The position numbers were made by a program, and so were the translations under genes. DNA of 64,000 bases. Origin: Desulfuromonas sp. DDH964 (GTDB lineage Bacteria; Desulfobacterota; Desulfuromonadia; Desulfuromonadales; DDH964). Location: positions 992,001 to 1,056,000 of the forward strand of contig NZ_CP015080.1 in NCBI RefSeq assembly GCF_001611275.1. The letters are read 5' to 3'. Within the stretch, counting starts at the first letter, position 1. Each line of letters begins with the position of its first letter. Positions 1 to 6,918 of the stretch are shown in pieces. The notes under the pieces are model-generated. The model was not told the DNA's origin. It searched no databases and worked only from the letters and a program-made list of their open reading frames with translations.

Positions 1-82
1 GTCCTTTGGCTTTGCCAAAAGGGCTCATGGCAATCCATATTCAGGCGTTGTTCCCGCAACGACCTGAACAGAAAGGAAAGCC

Positions 83-517
83 ATGAGCCGTTTTCGAAAA
101 TTAACACATGCGATCTGGCACTGCCAGTATCACATCGTCTGGGTGCCCAAGTATCGCTTCCGGATATTGGAAGGTGAACTGGCGCAAGAAGTTCGAGCGT
201 GTATCCGGATCTTCAGCGAGCAGAGTCACTGCGAGGTCGTCGAGCTGAATGTCCAGAAAGACCATATTCACCTGATCATCATGGTGCCGCCCAAGGTGTC
301 CATTTCGGAGTTGATGGGGCGCCTGAAGGGCCGATCAGCGATACGTATTTTAAAGAACCATCCCAAGTTGCGGAAGAAACGCTACTGGGGCAATCATTTT
401 TGGGCGCCCGGCTACTGCGTTGACACGGTAGGCCTGGATGCCGAGATGATCAGGCGCTACGTGCGGTATCAAGAGCAGCATGAGAAGAAAGTGGAACAAC
501 AGCAACTCAAATTCTAA
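83..517 (+). CDS. tnpA: IS200-family Y1 (HUH) transposase
   Basis: This 144-residue protein has the usual length of IS200 TnpA, a single-strand-specific transposase that cuts and rejoins DNA hairpin ends through a tyrosine. The metal-binding HUH motif is visible as H61-I-H63. The likely nucleophile is Y126 in the C-terminal helix with sequence IRRYVRYQEQ. A purine-rich ribosome site (AGAAAGGAAAG) lies just before the ATG. The leader contains an inverted repeat at 46-66, which in this family can limit translation. The gene is intact and carries no accessory TnpB. Confidence 0.93.
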   Translation: MSRFRKLTHAIWHCQYHIVWVPKYRFRILEGELAQEVRACIRIFSEQSHCEVVELNVQKDHIHLIIMVPPKVSISELMGRLKGRSAIRILKNHPKLRKKRYWGNHFWAPGYCVDTVGLDAEMIRRYVRYQEQHEKKVEQQQLKF

Positions 518-542
518 TTGTTGTGGACGTGGGAACAACGCT

Positions 543-624
543 CCGGTGACCCTCTTTGGGGGTCACCGGCAACGCCCCCTCTGGGGGCGCCTTTAAAGCC
601 CCGTCCTCTGGGCGGGGTTTTTTT
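543..624 (+). terminator. three consecutive hairpins, the last a Rho-independent terminator
   Basis: Three stems follow tnpA: a perfect 10-bp stem (543-552 with 560-569), a perfect 7-bp stem (573-579 with 583-589), and an 8-bp stem with one G-T pair (599-606 with 610-617) followed directly by seven T. The last has the form of an intrinsic terminator. Together they may also be the right-end structure recognised by the Y1 transposase. Confidence 0.6.
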
Positions 625-815
625 ACTCCTGTCTACCCTCAGGATTTGGCGGAACTTCAGCATGTGGTGGATAATGTTGAGGGGAGATCGGGAGCTTCAC
701 GAATTCCGGGGACAGTTTATTTAATTCTCTATCGGGCGTACTTTCCGACATTTCGAAGAGTATCCACTGGGGTTTTAGCAAGGTCGGGATATTCTGCTAC
801 TTTTCACGCTAAGCA
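625..815. other. gene-free spacer with a mobile-element relic motif
   Basis: No credible coding sequence is seen here. Positions 701-726 read GAATTCCGGGGACAGTTTAT followed by TTAATTC, with GAATT/AATTC ends. From memory, a very similar motif is commonly found beside REP-associated transposases, so it may be a relic. The rest shows no feature I can name. Confidence 0.35.
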
Positions 816-848
816 CAAAAAAACGCCAAAGGCAAATGCCTCAGGCGT
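816..848 (-). terminator. intrinsic terminator, minus strand
   Basis: Read on the minus strand, ACGCC and an inner AGGC pair with GCCT and GGCGT around an AAAT loop (823-848), followed by seven T (816-822). It lies about 100 bp beyond the terminator that directly follows dapL, so it may belong to a gene lost from this locus or act as a second stop. Confidence 0.6.
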
Positions 849-943
849 CTGGTGTCAATCCTCGTCCCCCCATCGTGTCGCCCTTAAAGGCCTCTCCTTG
901 ATACCGTGTCGATGAACGAAAGCCAATGATAAGTTATTGGAAT

Positions 944-971
944 AAAAAGGGCGGCCTTTTCGGCCGCCCTT
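944..971 (-). terminator. dapL terminator
   Basis: A perfect 8-bp GC stem (949-956 with 962-969) is extended by AA/TT pairs and followed on the minus strand by a T run (944-948). It begins about 10 bp after the dapL stop codon, so it marks the end of the dap transcript. Confidence 0.85.
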
Positions 972-980
972 GGTGTCATC

Positions 981-2216
981 TTACTTTCCCCACTTCTGCT
1001 TGATCCGCTCCACCGCCTCAACCACCTTCTCCTTATCCCCGAAGGCGCTGAGCCGGAAGTAGCCTTCCCCGGAAGGCCCGAAGCCCGATCCCGGGGTGCC
1101 GACGACATGGCACTCGCCCAGAAGCTTGTCAAAAAAGTCCCAGCTGGTGAGGCCGCCCGGCGTTTTCAGCCAGATGTAGGGGGAGTCGACGCCGCCGAAG
1201 CAGGTGATGCCGGCCTTGGAAAGCCCCTCGCGGATGATGCGGGCGTTGTCCATGTAGTAGTCGATGATCTCCTTGGTCTCTTTCCATCCCTGCTCCGAGT
1301 AGACCGCGGCGGCGGCGCGCTGTACCGGGTAGGAGGCGCCGTTGAACTTGGTGGTCTGGCGGCGGTTCCAGAGCTTGTTGAGGCTGTACTTCTCCCCCTT
1401 GGCGGTGGTCCCGGTCAGCTCTTCCGGCACCACGACCAGGCCGCAGCGGACGCCGGTGAAGCCGGCGGTCTTGGAGAAGGAGCGGAACTCGATGGCGCAG
1501 GTCTTGGCGCCTTCCACCTCGTAGATCGAGTGGGGGATGCCGGGGGTGGTGATGAAGGCCTCGTAGGCGGCGTCAAAAAGGATGATCGCGTTATGGGCGT
1601 TGGCGTAGTCGACCCAGGCTTTGAGCTGCTCCTTGCTGGCGACGGTGCCGGTCGGGTTGTTGGGCGAGCAGAGGTAGATGAGGTCGACCTTCTGCTGCGG
1701 CAGCTCGGGGACGAAGCCGTTGGCCTCGGTGCAGGGGAGGTAGACCACCCCCTTGTAGTACCCCTTGTCGTCCGCCTCGCCGGTGCGCCCGACCATGACG
1801 TTGGTGTCGTTGTAGACCGGGTAGACCGGATCGCCGATCGCCACCACGTTGTCGAGGGCGAAGATGTCGAGAATGTTGGCGCAGTCGCACTTGGAGCCGT
1901 CGGAGATGAACATCTCGCTGGTCTTCAGCTCGACACCGAGGGGCTTGTAGGAGTTGTCGATGATCGCCTGGGCGAGCCATTCGTACCCCTGCTCGGGGCC
2001 GTAGCCGGCGAAGTTCTCGGTGGTACCGAGGTCGTCGATGGCGGCATGGAAGGCCTTGAGGACGGTCGGGGCGAGGGGGCGGGTGACGTCGCCGATGCCG
2101 AGGCGGATCACCTTGGCCTGTGGGTTGGCGGCGGTGAATTCACGGACGCGGCGGCCGATCTCGGGGAAGAGGTAGCCGGCTTTGAGTTTCAGGTAGTTGT
2201 CGTTGATGTGGGCCAT
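981..2216 (-). CDS. dapL: LL-diaminopimelate aminotransferase
   Basis: DapL converts tetrahydrodipicolinate directly to LL-diaminopimelate with glutamate as amino donor, bypassing the succinylase or acetylase steps of lysine and peptidoglycan synthesis. The 411-residue product is full length for this fold-type I PLP enzyme. The Schiff-base lysine is K249 in SFSKTAG. The SPNNPTG motif near residue 184 and the FDAAYEAF segment near 214 are typical. An AAGGAG ribosome site precedes the ATG. It is the last of three dap genes reading right to left and is separated from dapB by a long structured spacer, so it may be controlled on its own. It is followed directly by a strong terminator. Confidence 0.97.
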   Translation of the reverse strand: MAHINDNYLKLKAGYLFPEIGRRVREFTAANPQAKVIRLGIGDVTRPLAPTVLKAFHAAIDDLGTTENFAGYGPEQGYEWLAQAIIDNSYKPLGVELKTSEMFISDGSKCDCANILDIFALDNVVAIGDPVYPVYNDTNVMVGRTGEADDKGYYKGVVYLPCTEANGFVPELPQQKVDLIYLCSPNNPTGTVASKEQLKAWVDYANAHNAIILFDAAYEAFITTPGIPHSIYEVEGAKTCAIEFRSFSKTAGFTGVRCGLVVVPEELTGTTAKGEKYSLNKLWNRRQTTKFNGASYPVQRAAAAVYSEQGWKETKEIIDYYMDNARIIREGLSKAGITCFGGVDSPYIWLKTPGGLTSWDFFDKLLGECHVVGTPGSGFGPSGEGYFRLSAFGDKEKVVEAVERIKQKWGK

Positions 2217-2760
2217 GCCTTGATTGCTCCTTTTATTTGGACCGGATGGAATGGATGTATAGATTTCCCCTTATCGCCCTGCCGGAGTTCCGTGGACGTT
2301 TCGGGAAAGAGACGGACAAACTGTCTGAGCGCAGCGAGTTTTTGTCCGTCCCCGAAACGTCTGCGGAGCGCAGGGAACCCGCCGCAGGCGGGCTGGGCGA
2401 TTGGGGTGCCCTTTTTCTGCTGACTCTTTTTGGGCAAGCAAAAAGAGTCAGTCGTCGGCGGGGGGCGAAACCCCCGGGATAAACCTTTTGCCGGTGCCGC
2501 GAAAAACCAACGGGGGCTGCACCCCCGGGCCCCGCCCTACCTTCTTTTGTTCGCCCAAAAGAACGTAGGCCAAGAAAAGGGCGCCCCACCGCTACGCCCC
2601 TGCGGGGGCCCCTCGCTGCGGGATTTTAATCCGACGGCGACGAAAACTTGCCCTGCGGGCTTCGGACATTCGTCCCCGACTTCCTCGGATTAAAATCCCT
2701 GCGCTCGGCTCCGCTCACAGGGGGGGAGGAGTCGGGGCAAAACAAAAGGAAGAGCGCTGG
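2217..2760. repeat. 544-bp non-coding spacer built from inverted repeats
   Basis: No gene is visible. At least six inverted repeats can be read. A large imperfect palindrome spans 2297-2360, with ACGTTTCGG/CCGAAACGT outer arms and 10-bp GACGGACAAA/TTTGTCCGTC inner arms. A perfect 12-bp stem joins 2421-2432 with 2439-2450 around a 6-nt loop. Two GGGGG/CCCCC hairpins lie near 2460-2480 and 2513-2530. An 8-bp stem joins 2542-2549 with 2556-2563, again with a 6-nt loop. A 15-bp inverted pair lies at 2620-2634 and 2685-2699. It looks like a composite of dispersed repeat units or a structured RNA between dapB and dapL. The identity is unknown. Confidence 0.75.
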
Positions 2761-3564
2761 CTACTTCAAACCGAGCACGTCCTGCATGTCGTAGAGCCCC
2801 GCCGGCTTCCCCGCCAGCCAGCCGGCAGCGCGCACCGCACCGCGGGCGAACATGTCGCGGCTCATGGCGCGGTGGGAGATCTCGATGCGCTCGCCCATGC
2901 CGATGAAGTAGACGGTGTGCTCGCCGACGATGTCGCCGCCGCGCACCGTCTGCATGCCGATCTCCTCCTTGCTTCGCTCCCCGCACATCCCCTGGCGGTG
3001 GTAGTTGGCGACCTCGTTGTAGTCGCGGCCGACCGCCTCGGCAATGATCTCCCCCATGCGCACCGCGGTGCCGGAGGGGGAGTCCTTCTTCTTGTTGTGG
3101 TGCAGCTCGACGATCTCCATGTCGAAATCGCTGCCGAGGGTGGCGGCGACATCCTTGAGGATTTTGAAGCAGAGGTTGACGCCGACGCTCATGTTGGGTG
3201 CGAGGACCACCGGGATCTGCGCGGCGAACTTCGCCACCGCGGCGCGCTGCTCCGGGGTGAAGCCGGTGGAGCCGATCACCACGCTCTTGCCGAGCTTGGC
3301 GCAGACCGCGAGGTTGCCGAGGGTCACCTCGGGGAAGGTGAAGTCGATCAGGACATTAGATGTACCCATCGCCGTGGCGAGGTCGTCGACGATCGCGACG
3401 TCGGCCGGCCCGCAGCCGGCGACAGACCCGGCGTCCTGGCCGATGAGGGCGTGGCCGGCCCGCTCGACAGCGCCCCCCAGTTCCAGCCCTTCGGCTTCCT
3501 TGATGGCGGTAATGATGCGCCCGCCCATGCGCCCGGCGGCGCCGGTGACTGCAACTTTGGTCAT
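2761..3564 (-). CDS. dapB: 4-hydroxy-tetrahydrodipicolinate reductase
   Basis: DapB reduces hydroxy-tetrahydrodipicolinate with NAD(P)H, the second committed step of the diaminopimelate pathway. The 267-residue product matches the family length. The N-terminal Rossmann motif is VTGAAGRMGGRI (residues 6-18), a GSTGF nucleotide/substrate loop lies near residue 100, and the signature ELHHNKKKDSPSGTA carries the catalytic histidine and lysine. The start was placed at the ATG at 3564, where homology begins, rather than at an in-frame ATG 48 bp upstream that lies inside a palindrome. It follows dapA and precedes dapL. Confidence 0.97.
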   Translation of the reverse strand: MTKVAVTGAAGRMGGRIITAIKEAEGLELGGAVERAGHALIGQDAGSVAGCGPADVAIVDDLATAMGTSNVLIDFTFPEVTLGNLAVCAKLGKSVVIGSTGFTPEQRAAVAKFAAQIPVVLAPNMSVGVNLCFKILKDVAATLGSDFDMEIVELHHNKKKDSPSGTAVRMGEIIAEAVGRDYNEVANYHRQGMCGERSKEEIGMQTVRGGDIVGEHTVYFIGMGERIEISHRAMSRDMFARGAVRAAGWLAGKPAGLYDMQDVLGLK

Positions 3565-3583
3565 GGTAGTGCCTTTGCTTTTT

Positions 3584-3621
3584 ATAGGTCCCATGGGTCG
3601 CATGCGTCCCATGGGACCTAT
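3584..3621. repeat. 38-bp near-perfect palindrome between dapA and dapB
   Basis: Arms of 14 bp (ATAGGTCCCATGGG at 3584-3597, its complement at 3608-3621) enclose the near-palindromic core TCGCATGCGT. The unit GTCCCATGGG occurs twice in direct orientation (3588-3597 and 3606-3615). It fills almost the whole gap between the dapA stop and the dapB ribosome-binding region, so in RNA it would form a strong hairpin 20 nt before the dapB start. Confidence 0.85.
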
Positions 3622-3626
3622 GATTT

Positions 3627-4502
3627 TTAAATCAGCTGGTGCTTCTTCAGTACGACCTTGAGCTTCTCCAGAGTCGCATCCTGCATCGCCACCAGCGGCA
3701 GGCGCACTGCGGCGTCGATCTTGCCCATCAGCGCCAGGGTGGTCTTGGCCGGCACCGGGTTCGATTCGATGAACATCGCCTGGTGCAGATCGAGAAGCTG
3801 CAGGTGGAGGCGTTTGGCTTCCTCCCAGTTGCCGTTCTGGACGGCGCTGACCATCGCCTTGACCTGCTTCGGCGCGATGTTGGCGGTGACCGAGATCACC
3901 CCCTTGGCGCCGCAGGCCATCAGCGGCAGGGTGAGAAAGTCGTCACCGGAGAGGACGTCGATCTGGTCACCGGCTTCGGCGATGATCTCGCTCGCCTGGG
4001 TGATGCTGCCCGAGGCCTCCTTGATGGCGACGATGTTCTTGAACGCGGCAAGGCGGATGGTGGTCTTCGCCTCCATGTTCATGCCGGTGCGCCCCGGGAC
4101 GTTGTAGAGAACCTGGGGCAGGGCGACCTGCTCGGCGAGTGCCTTGTAGTGCTGGTAGAGCCCTTCCTGGCTCGGCTTGTTGTAGTAGGGGGAGACCAGC
4201 AGCACGCCGTCGGCTCCCATCTCCTTGGCGTGCCGGGAGATTTCGATCGCTTCGGCGGTCGCGTTGGAACCGGTGCCGGCGATGACCGGAACCCGCTTTT
4301 TGACCTGCTCGATGCAGATGCGGATGACGCGGTCATGCTCCTCGTAGTCGAGGGTTGCCGACTCCCCGGTCGTCCCGCAGGGGACGATGACATCGGTGCC
4401 GTTTTCGATCTGGAACTCGATCAGCTCCCGGTACTTCTCCTCGTCGACCTTCCCCTCGGCAGTGAACGGGGTGACGATGGCGACCATGGATCCCTTGAAC
4501 AT
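3627..4502 (-). CDS. dapA: 4-hydroxy-tetrahydrodipicolinate synthase
   Basis: DapA condenses pyruvate with aspartate semialdehyde, the entry step to lysine and diaminopimelate. The product has 291 residues, normal for this (beta/alpha)8 aldolase. The GTTGES substrate loop is near residue 43, the YNVPGRT loop with the proton-relay tyrosine near 133, and the Schiff-base lysine is in AIKEASG near 161. A strong GGAGGA ribosome site sits just before the ATG. It is the first gene of the dap run and has its own promoter candidate at 4597-4625. Confidence 0.97.
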   Translation of the reverse strand: MFKGSMVAIVTPFTAEGKVDEEKYRELIEFQIENGTDVIVPCGTTGESATLDYEEHDRVIRICIEQVKKRVPVIAGTGSNATAEAIEISRHAKEMGADGVLLVSPYYNKPSQEGLYQHYKALAEQVALPQVLYNVPGRTGMNMEAKTTIRLAAFKNIVAIKEASGSITQASEIIAEAGDQIDVLSGDDFLTLPLMACGAKGVISVTANIAPKQVKAMVSAVQNGNWEEAKRLHLQLLDLHQAMFIESNPVPAKTTLALMGKIDAAVRLPLVAMQDATLEKLKVVLKKHQLI

Positions 4503-4567
4503 CTGTTTCCTCCTCCAGAGAAGAAAGGGTCAAAACGGGTGTGTAAACCAAAAAATCAGTGGAAAAA

Positions 4568-4625
4568 GCCGGGAATCCCGGCGAAACGAGCCTGTATTCG
4601 TAACATAACCACGGGGGATTGTCAA
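4568..4625 (-). promoter_or_regulatory. dapA promoter candidate with a leader hairpin
   Basis: On the minus strand TTGACA (4620-4625), a 17-bp spacer and TACGAA (4597-4602) form a promoter with a perfect -35 and a weak -10. About 15 bp downstream, GCCGGGATTCCCGGC (4568-4582) can fold on itself and is followed by five T, resembling a small terminator inside the dapA leader. It could instead end the lipoprotein transcript, which stops at 4638. The leader is too short for a lysine riboswitch. Confidence 0.45.
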
Positions 4626-4637
4626 AATCGATCGAGT

Positions 4638-5393
4638 TCAGCGGCCCGCTTCCGGTGTCACCGTCACCGCCACGGAAAGGGGGCTCTCCACCAGCCACTC
4701 CCCCGATTTAATTACGCTGCGCACGGCATAGTCGTAGGTGGTGCCGTTTTGCAGGCCGTACTCCTCGAAGCGCGTCGTCGGGATCGGCTCGCGGTTGATC
4801 GGGTCGCTCGAAAAGGCGACCGCGGGGGTGCGGCGGTAGAGGTTGTAGCCGACCAGTTCCTTGCCCCCCGCGGTGACTGGTTGCCAGCCGAGCTGCACCA
4901 TCTGGTCGTGACCGGTCGCGGTCAGCCGGGCCGGTGCGGCGGGCGGGGTGAAGAAGGGGCGCTTGACCACCGCCGGGCGGCCGCCTCCCCCCTTGCGGTT
5001 GACTGCTACCACCCGGTACTGGTAGCCGAGCCCTGGCGTCAGGCCACTGTCCCAGAGTTCGAGGCGGTCACCGACCCGGCGCACGTCGCGCAGGTAATCG
5101 AGGTCGATGCTCTGCAGCAGGACCGAGGTGTCGCGGCACTCGGGGCACTCGCGCAGCGGGTCGTACTTCATCTTGTAGACCTGGAACCCCTGCAGGTCGG
5201 TCAGCGGCGAGTCGTCCTGGTTCTTCCCAGGCAGGCCGAAGGTGATCAGGAAGCGCTCCCCCTGCTGCTGCACGCGCAGGTCCTGCGGCGCTTCCGGCAG
5301 TGCCTGCAGCAACGGCCGCACCGGGCCGCGCTTGCCGCAGGCGGTCAGGGCGAGAACAAGGATGAACAGGATGGAATATCGCTTGGCGATCAT
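4638..5393 (-). CDS. LptM-like lipoprotein with fibronectin III-like domains
   Basis: This 251-residue product starts with a lipoprotein signal: a charged N-terminus, a hydrophobic stretch and the lipobox LTAC with C19 as lipidation site. The residues right after it, CGKRGPVRPL, match the short conserved segment of LptM (YifL), the small lipoprotein that helps mature the LPS translocon in enterobacteria. Unlike LptM it continues into about 200 residues with beta-rich repeats (for example VELVGYNLYRR-like and ITFGLP-like strands) suggesting two fibronectin type III domains. The start at 5393 was chosen because the signal peptide begins there. The IS4 element lies only 42 bp upstream and may have removed the native promoter. 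The function is inferred, not shown. Confidence 0.75.
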   Translation of the reverse strand: MIAKRYSILFILVLALTACGKRGPVRPLLQALPEAPQDLRVQQQGERFLITFGLPGKNQDDSPLTDLQGFQVYKMKYDPLRECPECRDTSVLLQSIDLDYLRDVRRVGDRLELWDSGLTPGLGYQYRVVAVNRKGGGGRPAVVKRPFFTPPAAPARLTATGHDQMVQLGWQPVTAGGKELVGYNLYRRTPAVAFSSDPINREPIPTTRFEEYGLQNGTTYDYAVRSVIKSGEWLVESPLSVAVTVTPEAGR

Positions 5394-5435
5394 GGAAAGT
5401 CCCGGAAAGTGGGTAACTGAATGATTAAAAAAATC

Positions 5436-6766
5436 CAGTAGTGTCCGGTTAAGAAGTTGCATAGGCTCCGAAGTCCAAGTCAATGATATCGGGAGGCCCT
5501 AAGCCTGCGGCCGCATCCTCGGCGGCCTCGTTGCGAATATTGTTGCGAAGCTCACGCACCCTGTTGATGCTGACACGTTCGCCATGCTCTTCGTGGCAGT
5601 AGATGGCCAGCAGCAAATAAGTAATCAACCCTGCGAGGATCTGCACCAGCAGGCCGTAGGGACTGCGGGCAATCAGGTGATACACCTTGAGGTGGCGCTT
5701 CCACCAGGCGAAGAAGGACTCGATCGTCCAGCGTAGCTTGTAGATCAAGGCAATCTGCTCGGCGGTCAGATCGAAGCGGTCGGTGGCGACCCAATAGGAT
5801 TTTTGGTCAACCTTGTAGCCGACCACACGCACTTCTCGTTCGGTCTGGTTGACATCTTTGGTGCCGAGCAACACCCTGGCGTCATAGAAAACATGACTGC
5901 CGGGGACAACAGGATTGGCGCTCAACTCCGTCTTACGAGAACTGGCTTTGATGCGGCAGACAAAGTGGCGTCCCTGATCCTGCCAGTCGTCAAAGTTTTT
6001 GTAACACTGGTAATAGCGGTCATAGACACCTGTCTGACCGGGAGCCACGAGCCGTTCCGCCTGAGGACGCTCGTCGCCCTTGCCGTCGGTTAATGTGACT
6101 TTCTGGGGGACACCACGACCGATATCGAACCCCAGGTGAACCTTGGCCTTTTTGGCTCCGTCTCGATAGTCCGCCCAGAGCATGGACAGCGTAGCGTCAA
6201 TCAGCGAACCATCGACGGCGATCAGATCGCCGAGATCGGAGATGTCTTTGGCGACAGGAATCTTTTGTGAGACCTGTTTCTGCAGGTCTTCGTAAACATG
6301 AATCATCTGCTCCAGCCCTCGGGTATTGATCGCCTCAAAGAAGGCGCTTTTCCGGATACCGCCGGGCGGTGCAATATGAGTCGCGGCAAAATCTTCCTGC
6401 GTCAGAACCTGAAGCAGATGACGCCCCGAAGAATGCTCTTCGAGGTGATAGTAGGTCAGGATTTTCAACTGATCTTCAAACGTCATCTGCAGTGGCCTGT
6501 TGCCTCGGGCCTCAAGAACCGGGGCATGTTCGAGAGCGCCCTTGAACGGGGTAAAAAGTCGGACAATGGAGCGCCTGCTAAGCCGGGTACGGTGGCAGCG
6601 AACAAGTAATGACATTTTCGTAAATCCTCATATAAAATAGGTATTTACGAAAATCACCGCGCCGACTTCACGACGATTTGTCAAGCAAAAAATACGCTAA
6701 CTTGTGAAAATATTTACAATTATCTGCAACTTTGGGTGAATGCAATTTGCTAACCGGACACTACTG
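5436..6766 (-). mobile_element. IS4-family insertion sequence with 9-bp target duplication
   Basis: The element is 1331 bp. Its terminal inverted repeats are 27 bp (5436-5462 and 6740-6766), beginning CAGTAGTGTCCGGTTA, with only a few internal mismatches. The flanking bases AAAAAAATC occur at 5427-5435 and again at 6767-6775, an exact 9-bp direct repeat typical of IS4 insertions. Intact ends and an exact duplication point to a recent insertion. It separates argH from the lipoprotein gene. Confidence 0.95.
5449..6615 (-). CDS. IS4-family DDE transposase
   Basis: The 388-residue product carries the IS4 DDE signature. AVDGSLIDA near residue 153 holds the first aspartate. GVYDRYYQ near 218 likely marks the second acidic region. 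The C-terminal Y-x2-R-x3-E-x6-K block is seen in YKLRWTIESFFAWWKRHLK near residue 310. The stop codon lies inside the left terminal repeat, as is common in compact elements. A GAGGA ribosome site lies upstream of the ATG. No frameshift or stop interrupts it, so the element is probably still active. Confidence 0.93.
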   Translation of the reverse strand: MSLLVRCHRTRLSRRSIVRLFTPFKGALEHAPVLEARGNRPLQMTFEDQLKILTYYHLEEHSSGRHLLQVLTQEDFAATHIAPPGGIRKSAFFEAINTRGLEQMIHVYEDLQKQVSQKIPVAKDISDLGDLIAVDGSLIDATLSMLWADYRDGAKKAKVHLGFDIGRGVPQKVTLTDGKGDERPQAERLVAPGQTGVYDRYYQCYKNFDDWQDQGRHFVCRIKASSRKTELSANPVVPGSHVFYDARVLLGTKDVNQTEREVRVVGYKVDQKSYWVATDRFDLTAEQIALIYKLRWTIESFFAWWKRHLKVYHLIARSPYGLLVQILAGLITYLLLAIYCHEEHGERVSINRVRELRNNIRNEAAEDAAAGLGPPDIIDLDFGAYATS

Positions 6767-6777
6767 AAAAAAATCGT

Positions 6778-6912
6778 CTCTCACCCGTTCACTACGCTCA
6801 CTAGAGGACACAGAGAGCACGGAGAAGGCCCTGGTCCAGATTAAAGCAGTTCAAAAGCTTATTCTCTGTGTTCTCTGTGCGCTCAAGCGACCGAAGGGGA
6901 GCGGGTGAGAGC
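6778..6912. repeat. imperfect inverted repeat, about 135 bp, between the IS and argH
   Basis: CTCTCACCCG at 6778-6787 is mirrored by CGGGTGAGAG at 6902-6911. Inside lie a GAGGACACAGAGAGCACGGAGAA block and a TTCTCTGTGTTCTCTGTG block that pair with each other. It forms a long hairpin just before the argH stop and looks like a dispersed palindromic repeat. It contains no gene. Confidence 0.7.
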
Positions 6913-6918
6913 CGCCCT

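Larger units (their letters stand above)
1..624 (+). mobile_element. IS200/IS605-type insertion sequence (tnpA only)
   Basis: A single Y1 (HUH) transposase gene is flanked by structured DNA and has no long terminal inverted repeats, as expected for IS200-type elements. On the left, bases 3-22 form an imperfect hairpin. Bases 46-55 (CGTTGTTCCC) are exactly complementary to 531-540, just after the gene. On the right, three hairpins occupy 543-617, ending in a T run. No tnpB is present. The left boundary may lie outside the window and the exact cleavage sites cannot be placed, so the limits are approximate. Confidence 0.65.

Noticed and set aside
1..624. IS605 with TnpB or a guide RNA
   Set aside because: No tnpB frame follows tnpA; only hairpins and a T run are seen.
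1107..2423. A 438-residue plus-strand frame across dapL
   Set aside because: Antisense shadow of dapL, rich in Gly, Val and Asp runs, with no credible ribosome site or family match.
4503..4637. Lysine riboswitch before dapA
   Set aside because: The gap from promoter to start is about 90 nt, too short for the roughly 175-nt lysine aptamer, and none of its helices could be read.
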